Assembly: GCA_018056205.1 (NCBI GenBank)
Contig: JAGPGC010000034.1
Span: 536 to 8,855 of the forward strand
Direction: 5' to 3'
DNA: 8,320 bases
Origin: Candidatus Atribacteria bacterium
GTDB taxonomy: Bacteria > Atribacterota > Atribacteria > Atribacterales > Atribacteraceae
How positions within the stretch are numbered: position 1 is the stretch's first letter; each line of letters opens with the position of its first letter. The notes beneath the pieces were generated by a model that saw only the letters and a program-made list of their open reading frames with translations, was not told the origin of the DNA and did not search any database. The translations under genes and the position numbers were made by a program. Below, one piece after another: positions 1 to 6,252 of the stretch.

Positions 1-243
1 TTTTTCATATTCCGGTTCTTCTTTTTCTGGATTGGTATCATCGAATCGAAGATTGCAGGTTCCATTAAATTTTTCAGCTAAACCAAAATTGAGGCAAATT
101 GACTTAGCATGACCAATATGAAGATATCCATTTGGTTCGGGTGGAAAACGGGTTGCAATAGTTTTTACTCTTCCACTTTTTAAATCATCAATAATGATTT
201 GTTCCAAAAAATTTGCCCCTTTTTCGGGAAGTTCCATATTCAT
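1..243 (-). CDS. glnS: Glutaminyl-tRNA synthetase, N-terminal 81 residues (3' end outside window)
   Basis: Class I aminoacyl-tRNA synthetase that charges tRNA-Gln with glutamine in the cytoplasm. The reverse strand reads through 81 codons without a stop and runs off the left edge. Visible landmarks are the family-typical start ([14 protein letters not shown], residues 11-24), the class I HIGH motif at residues 42-45 inside a [15 protein letters not shown] block (34-48), and NLRFDDTNP (64-72). These match the N-terminus of E. coli GlnRS nearly residue for residue and separate it from the GluRS family. The start is the ATG at 243-241, with GGAGG on the minus strand at 259-255, 11 nt upstream; a second ATG two codons later (237-235) is possible. 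The family is usually about 550 residues, so about 15 percent is present. It diverges from the transport operon and is probably unrelated to it functionally. Confidence 0.96.
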   Translation of the reverse strand, partial: MNMELPEKGANFLEQIIIDDLKSGRVKTIATRFPPEPNGYLHIGHAKSICLNFGLAEKFNGTCNLRFDDTNPEKEEPEYEK

Positions 244-333
244 GCAATCATTCGCCTCCAGTAATTATTAACTTTGGGTAGATTTTAATATAAAACGAAT
301 TCAAATTTGATATATTTTTCTCCTTCAATATTT

Positions 334-342
334 ATTATATCA
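334..342 (-). promoter_or_regulatory. Putative extended -10 promoter for glnS
   Basis: Read on the minus strand, this is TGATATAAT, a perfect extended -10 element (TG-n-TATAAT). The best -35 at 17 nt spacing, CTCTCA (362-357), matches only 3 of 6 consensus bases, as is common when the -10 is extended. It would give a leader of roughly 85 nt before the glnS start. Inferred from sequence only. Confidence 0.5.
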
Positions 343-537
343 AAAGGTACATAAAGTGAGAGTTCAGGTCATCTTAATTATTTATTTTAATTAACAAACG
401 AATGGATGGCATTACTCGGGATGATTATACTTTTGTTATGATTAATAATTTAATTCACCATATTAAGTTTTCGAAAGTAAGCTTTTAACTCAAATGCTAT
501 TCCAGTAAAGTAATTATTCCTCCAATTCAATTTATGA

Positions 538-566
538 TTGTTTTAAGGTAACCCAAGATATATAAT
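538..566 (+). promoter_or_regulatory. Putative sigma-70-type promoter of the transport operon
   Basis: The -35 box is TTGTTT (538-543) and the -10 box is a perfect TATAAT (561-566), separated by 17 nt. Transcription would begin near 573, leaving an untranslated leader of about 120 nt before the binding-protein gene at 694. It is the best-matching promoter pair on this strand in the intergenic region. In such AT-rich DNA, TATAAT-like words arise easily, so the call rests mainly on the spacing and location. Confidence 0.5.
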
Positions 567-603
567 AAATAAAATTTAAAAAATTAAATATGACTTACTA
601 AAC

Positions 604-615
604 AAAAGGAGGTGA
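604..615 (+). promoter_or_regulatory. Orphan strong Shine-Dalgarno sequence in the operon leader
   Basis: AAAAGGAGGTGA is an almost perfect complement of the 3' end of 16S rRNA, stronger than the site actually used for the gene at 694. No ATG, GTG or TTG lies at a normal distance downstream. The overlapping GTG at 612 would encode only 12 codons and sits inside the site, and a TTG at 633 is too far away and gives 5 codons. The position, tens of bases downstream of the predicted transcript start, resembles the 5' mRNA-stabilising Shine-Dalgarno (STAB-SD) known from Bacillus cry3A. Function here is inference. Confidence 0.4.
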
Positions 616-693
616 AAAAAGAATCTAAATATTTGTATTCCTTTCAATAGAGTCATTAATTCAAGGAAATATTTTCAAAAAGGAGGGCAAATC

Positions 694-2091
694 ATGAGAA
701 AATATTTAATGGTGATAATTATAGGGGTTATGGTATTGGTGAGTTCAGTTGCTTTTGCTCAAGAGGATCCCTTGGCCTATTATAAAAAAGCCAAGATTAA
801 TTGGAGAGCCTACGAAGGAACCCAGCTAACCATTGGACTCAATAAGCATCCCTTTACTGAGTCATTACGTCCTCTCATTCCTCAATTTGAAGAACTAACT
901 GGTATAAAAGTTGCTTATGTAATTCTACCTGAGGAAGAGTTTTTTGAAAAACTGCTAATTGACCTTAGCAGTGGTGGCGGAATTTTTGATGTTTATATGA
1001 CGTCACCGATGTACGAATGGAGGTACCAATACGCTGGTTGGATTGAAGACCTCAACCCATTCTGGAATAACCCTGAATTAACCGATCAAGAGTGGTATGA
1101 TCGCGGTGACTTCTATAATAAACCACTGCGAGCTAACATGTGGGATGGAACCATTGGTGGGGGGCTTGGACAGGGAAGATGGAACGCTATCCCAGTAATG
1201 GCTGAATTCTTCTGCCAGGTTTATCGAGAAGACCTCAGAGAAAAATGGGGTTTAACGGTTCCCACTAATTACCCTGATCTTCTTACAACATTAACAAAAG
1301 CAGCAGAAATGGGGAAACAAGAAAAACCTCCTGTATATGGAGTTGCTAACCGGGGTATCAAAAGTTGGTCAACAGTCCATTCAGGCTATTTTACTGCTTT
1401 TAGTACTTATGGACAAAAGGATTTAAACCCCGATCTAACCGCTGCAATTAACACCCCAGAAGCCAAAGAAATCACTCAAATTTGGGTGGATATACTGAAA
1501 AATGCTGGACCTCCGGGTTGGCCAAACTATACTTGGTACGACGCTAAACAAAATTATGCGGCTGGTCGGTTCTATGAAATAACTGATTGTGATTTCTTTG
1601 CTGCTACCTATGAAAATCCCGCTCAATCAGTAGTTGCCGGGAAAAATGGATATGCTCTTCCCGCGGCGGCTCCGGACGGTAATATTACCTCCAATATGTG
1701 GACTTGGGCACTGGGGATGAGTTCTTTTTCCAAGTATAAAGAAGCTGCCTGGCTGTTCATGCTCTGGGCGACCGCTCCTCAAACAATGCTTGATGGTACT
1801 TTGATATATGATAATTTTAACCCCACTCGAAAGTCAGTTTGGGAAAATCCAGCAGTTATTGAAAAAACTATGAAGTGGGGGACCGAACCCGGACAATATC
1901 GAAAAATTGTTGATGATATGTACAATAAGTATGGAGACATTCGTTGGACTCCGAATCCCGATGTTACCACCGTAGGTGATATCTGGGCGGAAGCTCTTCA
2001 CGAAGCCTATGAAGGGAAGAAACCAGTTAGCCAGGCTTTAGATGATGCAGCAGCAAAAATAAATGAATTTATGACTAAATGGAAAAAGTAA
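694..2091 (+). CDS. Periplasmic carbohydrate/polyol-binding protein of an ABC importer (SBP family 1)
   Basis: Extracellular solute-binding protein of the MalE/UgpB class (COG1653-type), which would capture the substrate and deliver it to the two permeases encoded just downstream. At 465 residues it has the usual family length. Residues 1-22 form a signal peptide: Met-Arg-Lys start, hydrophobic core 5-19, and AFA before the likely cut at 22/23. No lipobox Cys is present, so the protein should be soluble in a periplasm and not lipid-anchored. The mature part shows the typical first strand (LTIGLNKHPF, 45-54), a helix ending in an ELTGIKV motif (67-73), and an SSGGGIFDVY segment (92-101). Aromatic residues are abundant, as expected for sugar stacking. 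Cys174 and Cys299 are the only cysteines in the part I numbered. AGGAGG at 681-686 fixes the ATG start. Substrate cannot be read from sequence; the neighbouring dehydrogenase favours a sugar alcohol. Confidence 0.93.
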   Translation: MRKYLMVIIIGVMVLVSSVAFAQEDPLAYYKKAKINWRAYEGTQLTIGLNKHPFTESLRPLIPQFEELTGIKVAYVILPEEEFFEKLLIDLSSGGGIFDVYMTSPMYEWRYQYAGWIEDLNPFWNNPELTDQEWYDRGDFYNKPLRANMWDGTIGGGLGQGRWNAIPVMAEFFCQVYREDLREKWGLTVPTNYPDLLTTLTKAAEMGKQEKPPVYGVANRGIKSWSTVHSGYFTAFSTYGQKDLNPDLTAAINTPEAKEITQIWVDILKNAGPPGWPNYTWYDAKQNYAAGRFYEITDCDFFAATYENPAQSVVAGKNGYALPAAAPDGNITSNMWTWALGMSSFSKYKEAAWLFMLWATAPQTMLDGTLIYDNFNPTRKSVWENPAVIEKTMKWGTEPGQYRKIVDDMYNKYGDIRWTPNPDVTTVGDIWAEALHEAYEGKKPVSQALDDAAAKINEFMTKWKK

Positions 2092-2102
2092 AAAGAATTA
2101 AC

Positions 2103-2131
2103 CCGGGTGGGGCTGAATCCCACCCGGTTTT
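2103..2131 (+). terminator. GC-rich hairpin between binding-protein and permease genes (partial terminator or RNA-processing barrier)
   Basis: CCGGGTGGG (2103-2111) pairs perfectly with CCCACCCGG (2119-2127), giving 9 base pairs with a 7-nt loop, followed by only four T residues (2128-2131). It begins 12 nt after the binding-protein stop codon. The short T tract suggests a leaky terminator or a 3' stabilising structure. Structures at this place are a known way to express the binding protein in excess over its membrane partners, as between malE and malF in enteric bacteria. The hairpin is seen directly; the effect on expression is inferred. Confidence 0.65.
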
Positions 2132-2134
2132 AAA

Positions 2135-2141
2135 AGGAGGG
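2135..2141 (+). promoter_or_regulatory. Ribosome binding site that sets the first permease start
   Basis: AGGAGGG lies immediately after the intercistronic hairpin, with its GGAGG core (2136-2140) 10 nt upstream of an in-frame TTG at 2151. The alternative upstream ATG at 2079 has no such site, lies inside the end of the preceding gene, and would make the hairpin part of the coding sequence. The TTG start is therefore preferred. Confidence 0.7.
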
Positions 2142-2150
2142 CGAGGTTAT

Positions 2151-3053
2151 TTGGTTAATCAGCCTGTAATTAAAGAAAGTTTTTGGAGCAGGAGAATGCC
2201 CTTGCTTCTTTTTTTGCCGGCTTTTATTATCACAGTAGGAATTTTAATTCCCTTTGGATATTCAGTAGTAATGTCTTTTACTGATTTTAATTTAACCTCT
2301 GGCTCCAGTAACTTTATTGGTTTTGGTAATTACTTAAAAATGGCTAAAGATTCAGAATTTTGGAATTCATTAAAAGTTACTCTCTTATTCACTTTAGGGG
2401 CGGTTATAATTGAGGTAGGTATTGGATTTATAGCGGCTTATCTTTTAAATTTAGGCTTATCGGGTCAAAAAATATGGCGAACCTTGTTTTTATTACCAGT
2501 TATGCTTCCACCTACCGTTGCTGCAATTATGTGGAAACTAATGATGGCACCCATTCAAGGAGTTTTTAACTATCTCCTCCAATTAGTTGGACTACCACCT
2601 TTGGAATGGTTAGGATCATCTTCTACTGCATTATTATCGGTGATATTAATCGACGCTTATGTTTTTATTCCATTTGTTGGAATGATTTTCTTAGCAGGTG
2701 TTCAAAACCTTCCCAAAGAACCTTATGAAGCAGCTGCTGTTGACGGAGTTTCAAGCTGGTTTACCTTCAGAAAGTTAACAATTCCTCTTTTAAAACCAGT
2801 TATATTAATTGTTTTGTTATTTAGAATTATGGACTGTTTGAAGCATTTTGACATCATTTATGCAGCAACCAAAGGAGGACCAGCCAGTGCCACCATGACC
2901 CTTTCAGTGCAAGCGTACTATCACAGTTTTAGATGGACTAACATGGGGTATTCTTTTGCTCATCTTGTAGTGTTATGGGCGATTGTATATATTTTGAGTT
3001 ATTTGTTAGTGGAGAGATGGAAAAAGGCGGTTCGTGAAGTACATGGAGGTTGA
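2151..3053 (+). CDS. ABC sugar importer permease, MalF/UgpA type
   Basis: Inner-membrane channel subunit of the importer, 300 residues from the TTG start at 2151. The reading frame is open back to an ATG at 2079, which would add 24 unlikely residues encoded by the hairpin. Hydrophobic segments lie at about 17-42, 75-100, 110-131, 157-183, 212-230 and 266-286, fitting the six-helix UgpA/LacF pattern. The cytoplasmic EAA coupling loop, which docks on the ATPase, is clear: EAAAVDG at 193-199, followed by RKLTIPLLKP (207-216). The KGGPASAT segment (241-248) is also typical of this subunit. It lies between the binding protein and a second permease, and the two permeases should form the heterodimeric pore. 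The start codon and the preceding hairpin both suggest lower expression than the binding protein. Confidence 0.92.
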   Translation: MVNQPVIKESFWSRRMPLLLFLPAFIITVGILIPFGYSVVMSFTDFNLTSGSSNFIGFGNYLKMAKDSEFWNSLKVTLLFTLGAVIIEVGIGFIAAYLLNLGLSGQKIWRTLFLLPVMLPPTVAAIMWKLMMAPIQGVFNYLLQLVGLPPLEWLGSSSTALLSVILIDAYVFIPFVGMIFLAGVQNLPKEPYEAAAVDGVSSWFTFRKLTIPLLKPVILIVLLFRIMDCLKHFDIIYAATKGGPASATMTLSVQAYYHSFRWTNMGYSFAHLVVLWAIVYILSYLLVERWKKAVREVHGG

Positions 3054-3081
3054 GTAAAAATATGTTTTGGAGGTCTTGACA

Positions 3082-3945
3082 ATGGGAAACGAAAAATTAA
3101 CCCTGGGAAAAGTTTTATCCGTCATTGGATTGGTTCTCATCATGTCCTGGACCATTTTTCCTCTCTATTGGGTATTTAATATGTCAATTCAAACACCTAT
3201 TGACGTTATTTCTTATCCACCAAAATTTTACTTTGATGCCACTCTCGAGAACTATTCAGTGGTTTTAATAGGGAAAGCCTGGTTAGGAAAGTATGAAACC
3301 GTTCAAACTGATTTTCCCCGCTATTATTTAAACAGTTTAATTGTTTGTTCGGGAGCAATAGCAATCAGTATGTTGTTGGGAATTCCTGCTGCCTATTCCC
3401 TGGCTCGTTTTGCTTTTAGGGGAAAGGAAAATTTTGCCTTTACTCTTTTGAGTTTCCGTTTTGCCCCTGGTTTGATTGTCATTATTCCCCTTTTTGTTAT
3501 TTTTAGGAGACTAGGGCTATACGGAACTTATTACGGAATGATGTTGGCCTATCAACTCATTACTCTTCCTTTTTCGGTTTGGCTAATGAGAGGTTTTTTT
3601 GAAGATATACCTATCGAATTAGAGCAAGCTGCTCGAATTGATGGCTATAGTTGGTGGGGAGTGTTCCGAAAAGTAAATCTTCCACTAGTAGCTCCCGGAA
3701 TAGCTGCTACTGCTATTCTTTCATTCATTTTCGCATGGAACGAATTTTTATTCGGATATGTTTTATCATCGGATATTACTCGACCGGTTACTCCCTCGTT
3801 AATGGGTTTTATTTCTTATGAACAGGTATTATGGGGTCAAATGGCAGCTGCAGCGATCATTACTCTATTGCCATCGGTTATTTTAGCTATTTTTATTCAA
3901 AAGTATTTAGTACGGGGATTAACTTTTGGTGCAGTAAAAGGATAG
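3082..3945 (+). CDS. ABC sugar importer permease, MalG/UgpE type
   Basis: Second channel subunit, 287 residues. The ATG at 3082 is chosen because GGAGG at 3069-3073 stands 8 nt before it; a TTG at 3067 in the same frame overlaps that site and is rejected. Membrane segments fall at about 11-33, 85-109, 120-141, 150-169, 205-228 and 255-273. An extended external stretch (about 36-80) follows the first helix, as is usual for MalG-like proteins. The EAA loop is present as EQAARIDG (181-188), followed by RKVNLPLVAPG (196-206). The C-terminus QKYLVRGLTFGAVKG is the standard MalG-family ending, which contacts the ATPase dimer. The gap to the previous gene is 28 nt, with no structure noticed, so co-transcription is expected. 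The partner is the permease encoded at 2151-3053. Confidence 0.94.
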   Translation: MGNEKLTLGKVLSVIGLVLIMSWTIFPLYWVFNMSIQTPIDVISYPPKFYFDATLENYSVVLIGKAWLGKYETVQTDFPRYYLNSLIVCSGAIAISMLLGIPAAYSLARFAFRGKENFAFTLLSFRFAPGLIVIIPLFVIFRRLGLYGTYYGMMLAYQLITLPFSVWLMRGFFEDIPIELEQAARIDGYSWWGVFRKVNLPLVAPGIAATAILSFIFAWNEFLFGYVLSSDITRPVTPSLMGFISYEQVLWGQMAAAAIITLLPSVILAIFIQKYLVRGLTFGAVKG

Positions 3946-3953
3946 TGCACGAA

Positions 3954-3960
3954 GGGGGGG
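3954..3960 (+). promoter_or_regulatory. G-tract ribosome binding site before the first ATPase gene
   Basis: Seven consecutive G residues preceded by GAA stand 5 nt upstream of the GTG at 3966 and serve in place of GGAGG. This site decides the start: an earlier in-frame GTG at 3945, overlapping the permease stop, has its AAAGGA only 2-3 nt away. The chosen start also gives the MalK-like N-terminus MAEIEL. Confidence 0.6.
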
Positions 3961-3965
3961 TAATT

Positions 3966-5093
3966 GTGGCTGAGATAGAATTGCGGAAGGTAGTTAAAAA
4001 GTATGGGGAATTAACCGCGGTAAATGATCTTACTTTTAAGGGAAAAGAAAATGAATTATTAGTTTTATTAGGAAGCCCAGGTGCCGGGAAAAGTTCTACT
4101 TTAAAGATGATTGCCGGCGTAGAAAGTGTTACTTCTGGAGAAGTAATCATGAATGGGCAAGTAATTAATCGATTTGATCCTTCTGAAAGAGACATGGCAA
4201 TGGCTTTTGAGACTTATGCTCTTTATCCCCATTTATCAGTTTTTGAAAATATAGCTTTTCCTCTACGTTCTCCAAAGAGAGCTCGGCAGTTTTCAGAAGA
4301 AGATATTAAAAAGAAAGTTCGGGAAGTTACCGAATTTTTAGAAATAGAAATGTTATTAGAGAGGAAACCAAAAGAATTAAGTGGTGGTCAGCGCCAAAGA
4401 GTGAGCCTCGCTAGGTGCTTAATTCGAACTCCTCAACTTTATCTATTTGACGAACCTATTGCTCATCTTGATGCTAAACTTCGGCATCGGTTACGAAGAG
4501 AACTCAAAAAATGGCAACAGACCAAGAAAATTACCACTATTTATACGACGACTGATTATTTAGAGGCATTTTCGATGGGGGATCGAATCGTCATATTAAA
4601 TCGAGGAGTTTTATTACAAATAGGGAAATGGGAAGAAATTTATAATAGACCGACCCATTTAACTATTGGAACCATTATTAGTGATCCCCATATGAATACT
4701 TTCTTAGGTGAAGTTATTTCGGTTGGAGATCAAATATCTATTAAGGTCAAAGATATCGTTTTTGATATAACTCCAGAAATACAAAATCAAATCAAGAAAT
4801 CCAGCATAAAAGAAGTAATATTAGGAATATTTCCCAGTAAAATTCAAGCTGTGGATCGACTGGAAAATAAAAATGTTATAGAAAATAATTATGTTGAAGG
4901 CGTAGTGGAATTTATAGAATCTCGTGGATCAAGACGAATTGTTTTTTTAAAAACGCCATATAGTCTAACCTTTACTCTGCAACTCCCTTTAGAGCGTCCA
5001 ATTCGAATTGGGGAGAAAATAAGGTGTTTATTTGACAAAAAGGATATTCAAATATTTGATAAAGATACTAAAAAGAATATTATGCTCTTATAG
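3966..5093 (+). CDS. MalK-type ABC importer ATPase with a degenerate H-loop (first of two)
   Basis: Cytoplasmic ATP-binding subunit, 375 residues from GTG at 3966, with a nucleotide-binding domain (1-235) and a C-terminal MalK-like regulatory/TOBE region (about 236-375). Walker A GSPGAGKSS is at 36-44, signature LSGGQ at 138-142, Walker B LYLFDEP at 158-164 with catalytic Glu163, and D-loop HLD at 167-169. Two key positions deviate. The Q-loop Gln is Glu82 (MAFETYALYP), and the switch histidine is Thr196 (IYTTTDYLEA, where MalK has IYVTHDQVEA). The usual GIRPE motif of the regulatory domain reads GIFPS (287-291). Loss of His suggests weak or no hydrolysis at this subunit's own site, with the second ATPase supplying the active site. 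From memory, GlpS-type subunits of rhizobial glycerol importers show a similar Thr-Thr replacement. The frame is open upstream to 3831, but that part only overlaps the permease gene. Confidence 0.92.
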   Translation: MAEIELRKVVKKYGELTAVNDLTFKGKENELLVLLGSPGAGKSSTLKMIAGVESVTSGEVIMNGQVINRFDPSERDMAMAFETYALYPHLSVFENIAFPLRSPKRARQFSEEDIKKKVREVTEFLEIEMLLERKPKELSGGQRQRVSLARCLIRTPQLYLFDEPIAHLDAKLRHRLRRELKKWQQTKKITTIYTTTDYLEAFSMGDRIVILNRGVLLQIGKWEEIYNRPTHLTIGTIISDPHMNTFLGEVISVGDQISIKVKDIVFDITPEIQNQIKKSSIKEVILGIFPSKIQAVDRLENKNVIENNYVEGVVEFIESRGSRRIVFLKTPYSLTFTLQLPLERPIRIGEKIRCLFDKKDIQIFDKDTKKNIMLL

Positions 5094-5096
5094 GGG

Positions 5097-5106
5097 AAGG
5101 GGGTGG
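5097..5106 (+). promoter_or_regulatory. G-rich ribosome binding site before the second ATPase gene
   Basis: AAGGGGGTGG lies in the 19-nt gap between the ATPase genes, with the five-G core (5099-5103) 9 nt from the TTG at 5113. No other start codon with a site lies nearby. The TTG gives an MAEVRVENV N-terminus that aligns with the MAEIELRKV of the preceding paralogue, which supports it over the much earlier ATG at 5032 inside the previous gene. Confidence 0.6.
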
Positions 5107-5112
5107 TGTAAA

Positions 5113-6237
5113 TTGGCTGAGGTACGAGTTGAAAATGTATGGAAATTTTATAGAGAAGAAGCCGGTCTTGAAAATAGAGTAGAAGCGGTAAGAAATGCTA
5201 GCTTTACTTGTAAAGATCAAGAATTTTTATGTCTATTGGGTCCTTCCGGCTGTGGGAAAACTAGTACTTTAAGAATGATAGCTGGTTTGGAAAAAATATC
5301 TAAAGGTGATATTTTTATTGGCAACCAAAGGGTAAACAACTTACTACCAAAAGATCGTAAAATTGCTATGTCTTTTGAATCTTATGCCCTTTATCCACCT
5401 TTAACTGTTTATGACAACATTGCTTTCCCCCTTCAGGCAAGAAAATATCCCGAAAGTAAAATAAAAGAGAAAATAAAAATGGTAACTGATTTATTGGATA
5501 TTGGCGATATCCTCTCTTTTCGACCAGCTAAATTGAGTGGAGGCGAACAACAGCGAGTATCTTTAGCACGGGCCTTAGTCAGAGAAGACGCATTAATAAC
5601 TCTTATGGATGAACCCATATCACATCTTGATGCTCAATTGAAGGCTAAAATGAGAATAGACCTCAAGCGGTTTCAAAGAGAAAAGAGACTCACAGTTATT
5701 TATGTAACCCACGATCAACTGGAAGCACTGAGTATGGCTGACAAAGTTGTGGTAATGAATCTGGGTGAAATTCAACAAATTGGCACACCTGATGAGCTCT
5801 ACCAACAACCAGCCAATCTTTTTGTTGCTGGATTTATCGGAGAACCACCAATGAACTTTCTTCCCTGTTCTTATATTGAAGAAGGTGGTTTATTCTATTT
5901 AAAATTTTTTCAATTTCAGTTTGAAGTTGATTTTGAATTAGCTCGTCTTATCCAAGCTGAAAATGGTACCGACCAAAAGTGGTTGATCGGTATTCGTCCA
6001 GGAGATATTGTTATTGGAAGAGAAATGGAAAAAAGTTATTGTCTTGAAGGTCGAATTTATAGCATTGAACCATTAGGAGAGACATCAATTGTCTTAGTGG
6101 ATGTTGAAAATCAAAAGGTATTTGTTGAAGTTCCTGGGTTACCGTTAGAAAAAGAAGGAGACTTCGTGAAAATTTATTTCAACAAAGCTAAATCTCATGT
6201 TTTTAACCAATCAAAGGGGAAAGCGATACGAATTTAA
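5113..6237 (+). CDS. MalK-type ABC importer ATPase with intact H-loop (second of two)
   Basis: Cytoplasmic ATPase subunit, 374 residues from TTG at 5113; the in-frame ATG at 5032 lies inside the preceding gene and is rejected. Walker A GPSGCGKTS is at 43-51, signature LSGGE at 141-145, Walker B LITLMDEP at 161-168 with catalytic Glu167, D-loop HLD at 171-173, and switch His200 in IYVTHDQLEA, all as in active MalK proteins. The one departure is Glu89 in place of the Q-loop Gln (SFESYALYP), shared with the paralogue upstream. The C-terminal half carries the regulatory/TOBE region with PPMNFL (245-250) and IGIRPGD (292-298). Between the first strand and Walker A there is an insertion (about 14-24, EEAGLENRVEA) that the first ATPase lacks. 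Most likely it pairs with the first ATPase and provides the competent hydrolysis site; a homodimer cannot be excluded. Confidence 0.93.
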   Translation: MAEVRVENVWKFYREEAGLENRVEAVRNASFTCKDQEFLCLLGPSGCGKTSTLRMIAGLEKISKGDIFIGNQRVNNLLPKDRKIAMSFESYALYPPLTVYDNIAFPLQARKYPESKIKEKIKMVTDLLDIGDILSFRPAKLSGGEQQRVSLARALVREDALITLMDEPISHLDAQLKAKMRIDLKRFQREKRLTVIYVTHDQLEALSMADKVVVMNLGEIQQIGTPDELYQQPANLFVAGFIGEPPMNFLPCSYIEEGGLFYLKFFQFQFEVDFELARLIQAENGTDQKWLIGIRPGDIVIGREMEKSYCLEGRIYSIEPLGETSIVLVDVENQKVFVEVPGLPLEKEGDFVKIYFNKAKSHVFNQSKGKAIRI

Positions 6238-6252
6238 TGGAGGTGATTAATT

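Larger units (their letters stand above)
244..693. other. Divergent intergenic region between glnS and the transport operon
   Basis: This is 450 bases of very AT-rich DNA between two divergently transcribed units. It contains a candidate leftward promoter (334-342), a candidate rightward promoter (538-566), an orphan Shine-Dalgarno sequence (604-615) and the binding-protein ribosome site (AGGAGG at 681-686, 7 nt from the ATG). A small symmetric element, TTTTCGAAA at 468-476, lies about 60 bases upstream of the rightward -35 box and has the central CG typical of LacI-family operators, but it is too short to call. No convincing small gene is present: the longest ATG reading frame noticed (402-488, 28 codons) has no ribosome site. 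Confidence 0.7.

Noticed and set aside
402..488. 28-codon ATG reading frame in the divergent intergenic region
   Set aside because: No ribosome binding site precedes the ATG, it lies upstream of the predicted operon promoter, and its product has no recognisable feature.
518..523. GGAGG-type site on the minus strand in the intergenic region
   Set aside because: No start codon follows at a usable distance on that strand, and no reading frame extends from it.
3831..3965. N-terminal extension of the first ATPase from an ATG inside the second permease gene
   Set aside because: The extension is the out-of-frame shadow of the conserved permease C-terminus. The MalK-like N-terminus begins at the GTG at 3966, behind a G-rich ribosome site.
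3893..4195. 100-codon reverse-strand frame across the permease/ATPase junction
   Set aside because: It lies antisense to conserved permease C-terminus and Walker A coding sequence, and its product shows no domain. It is a shadow of the real genes.
5032..5112. N-terminal extension of the second ATPase from an ATG inside the first ATPase gene
   Set aside because: It overlaps the first ATPase's end in another frame, lacks a ribosome site, and has a Lys/Ile-rich sequence unlike MalK N-termini.
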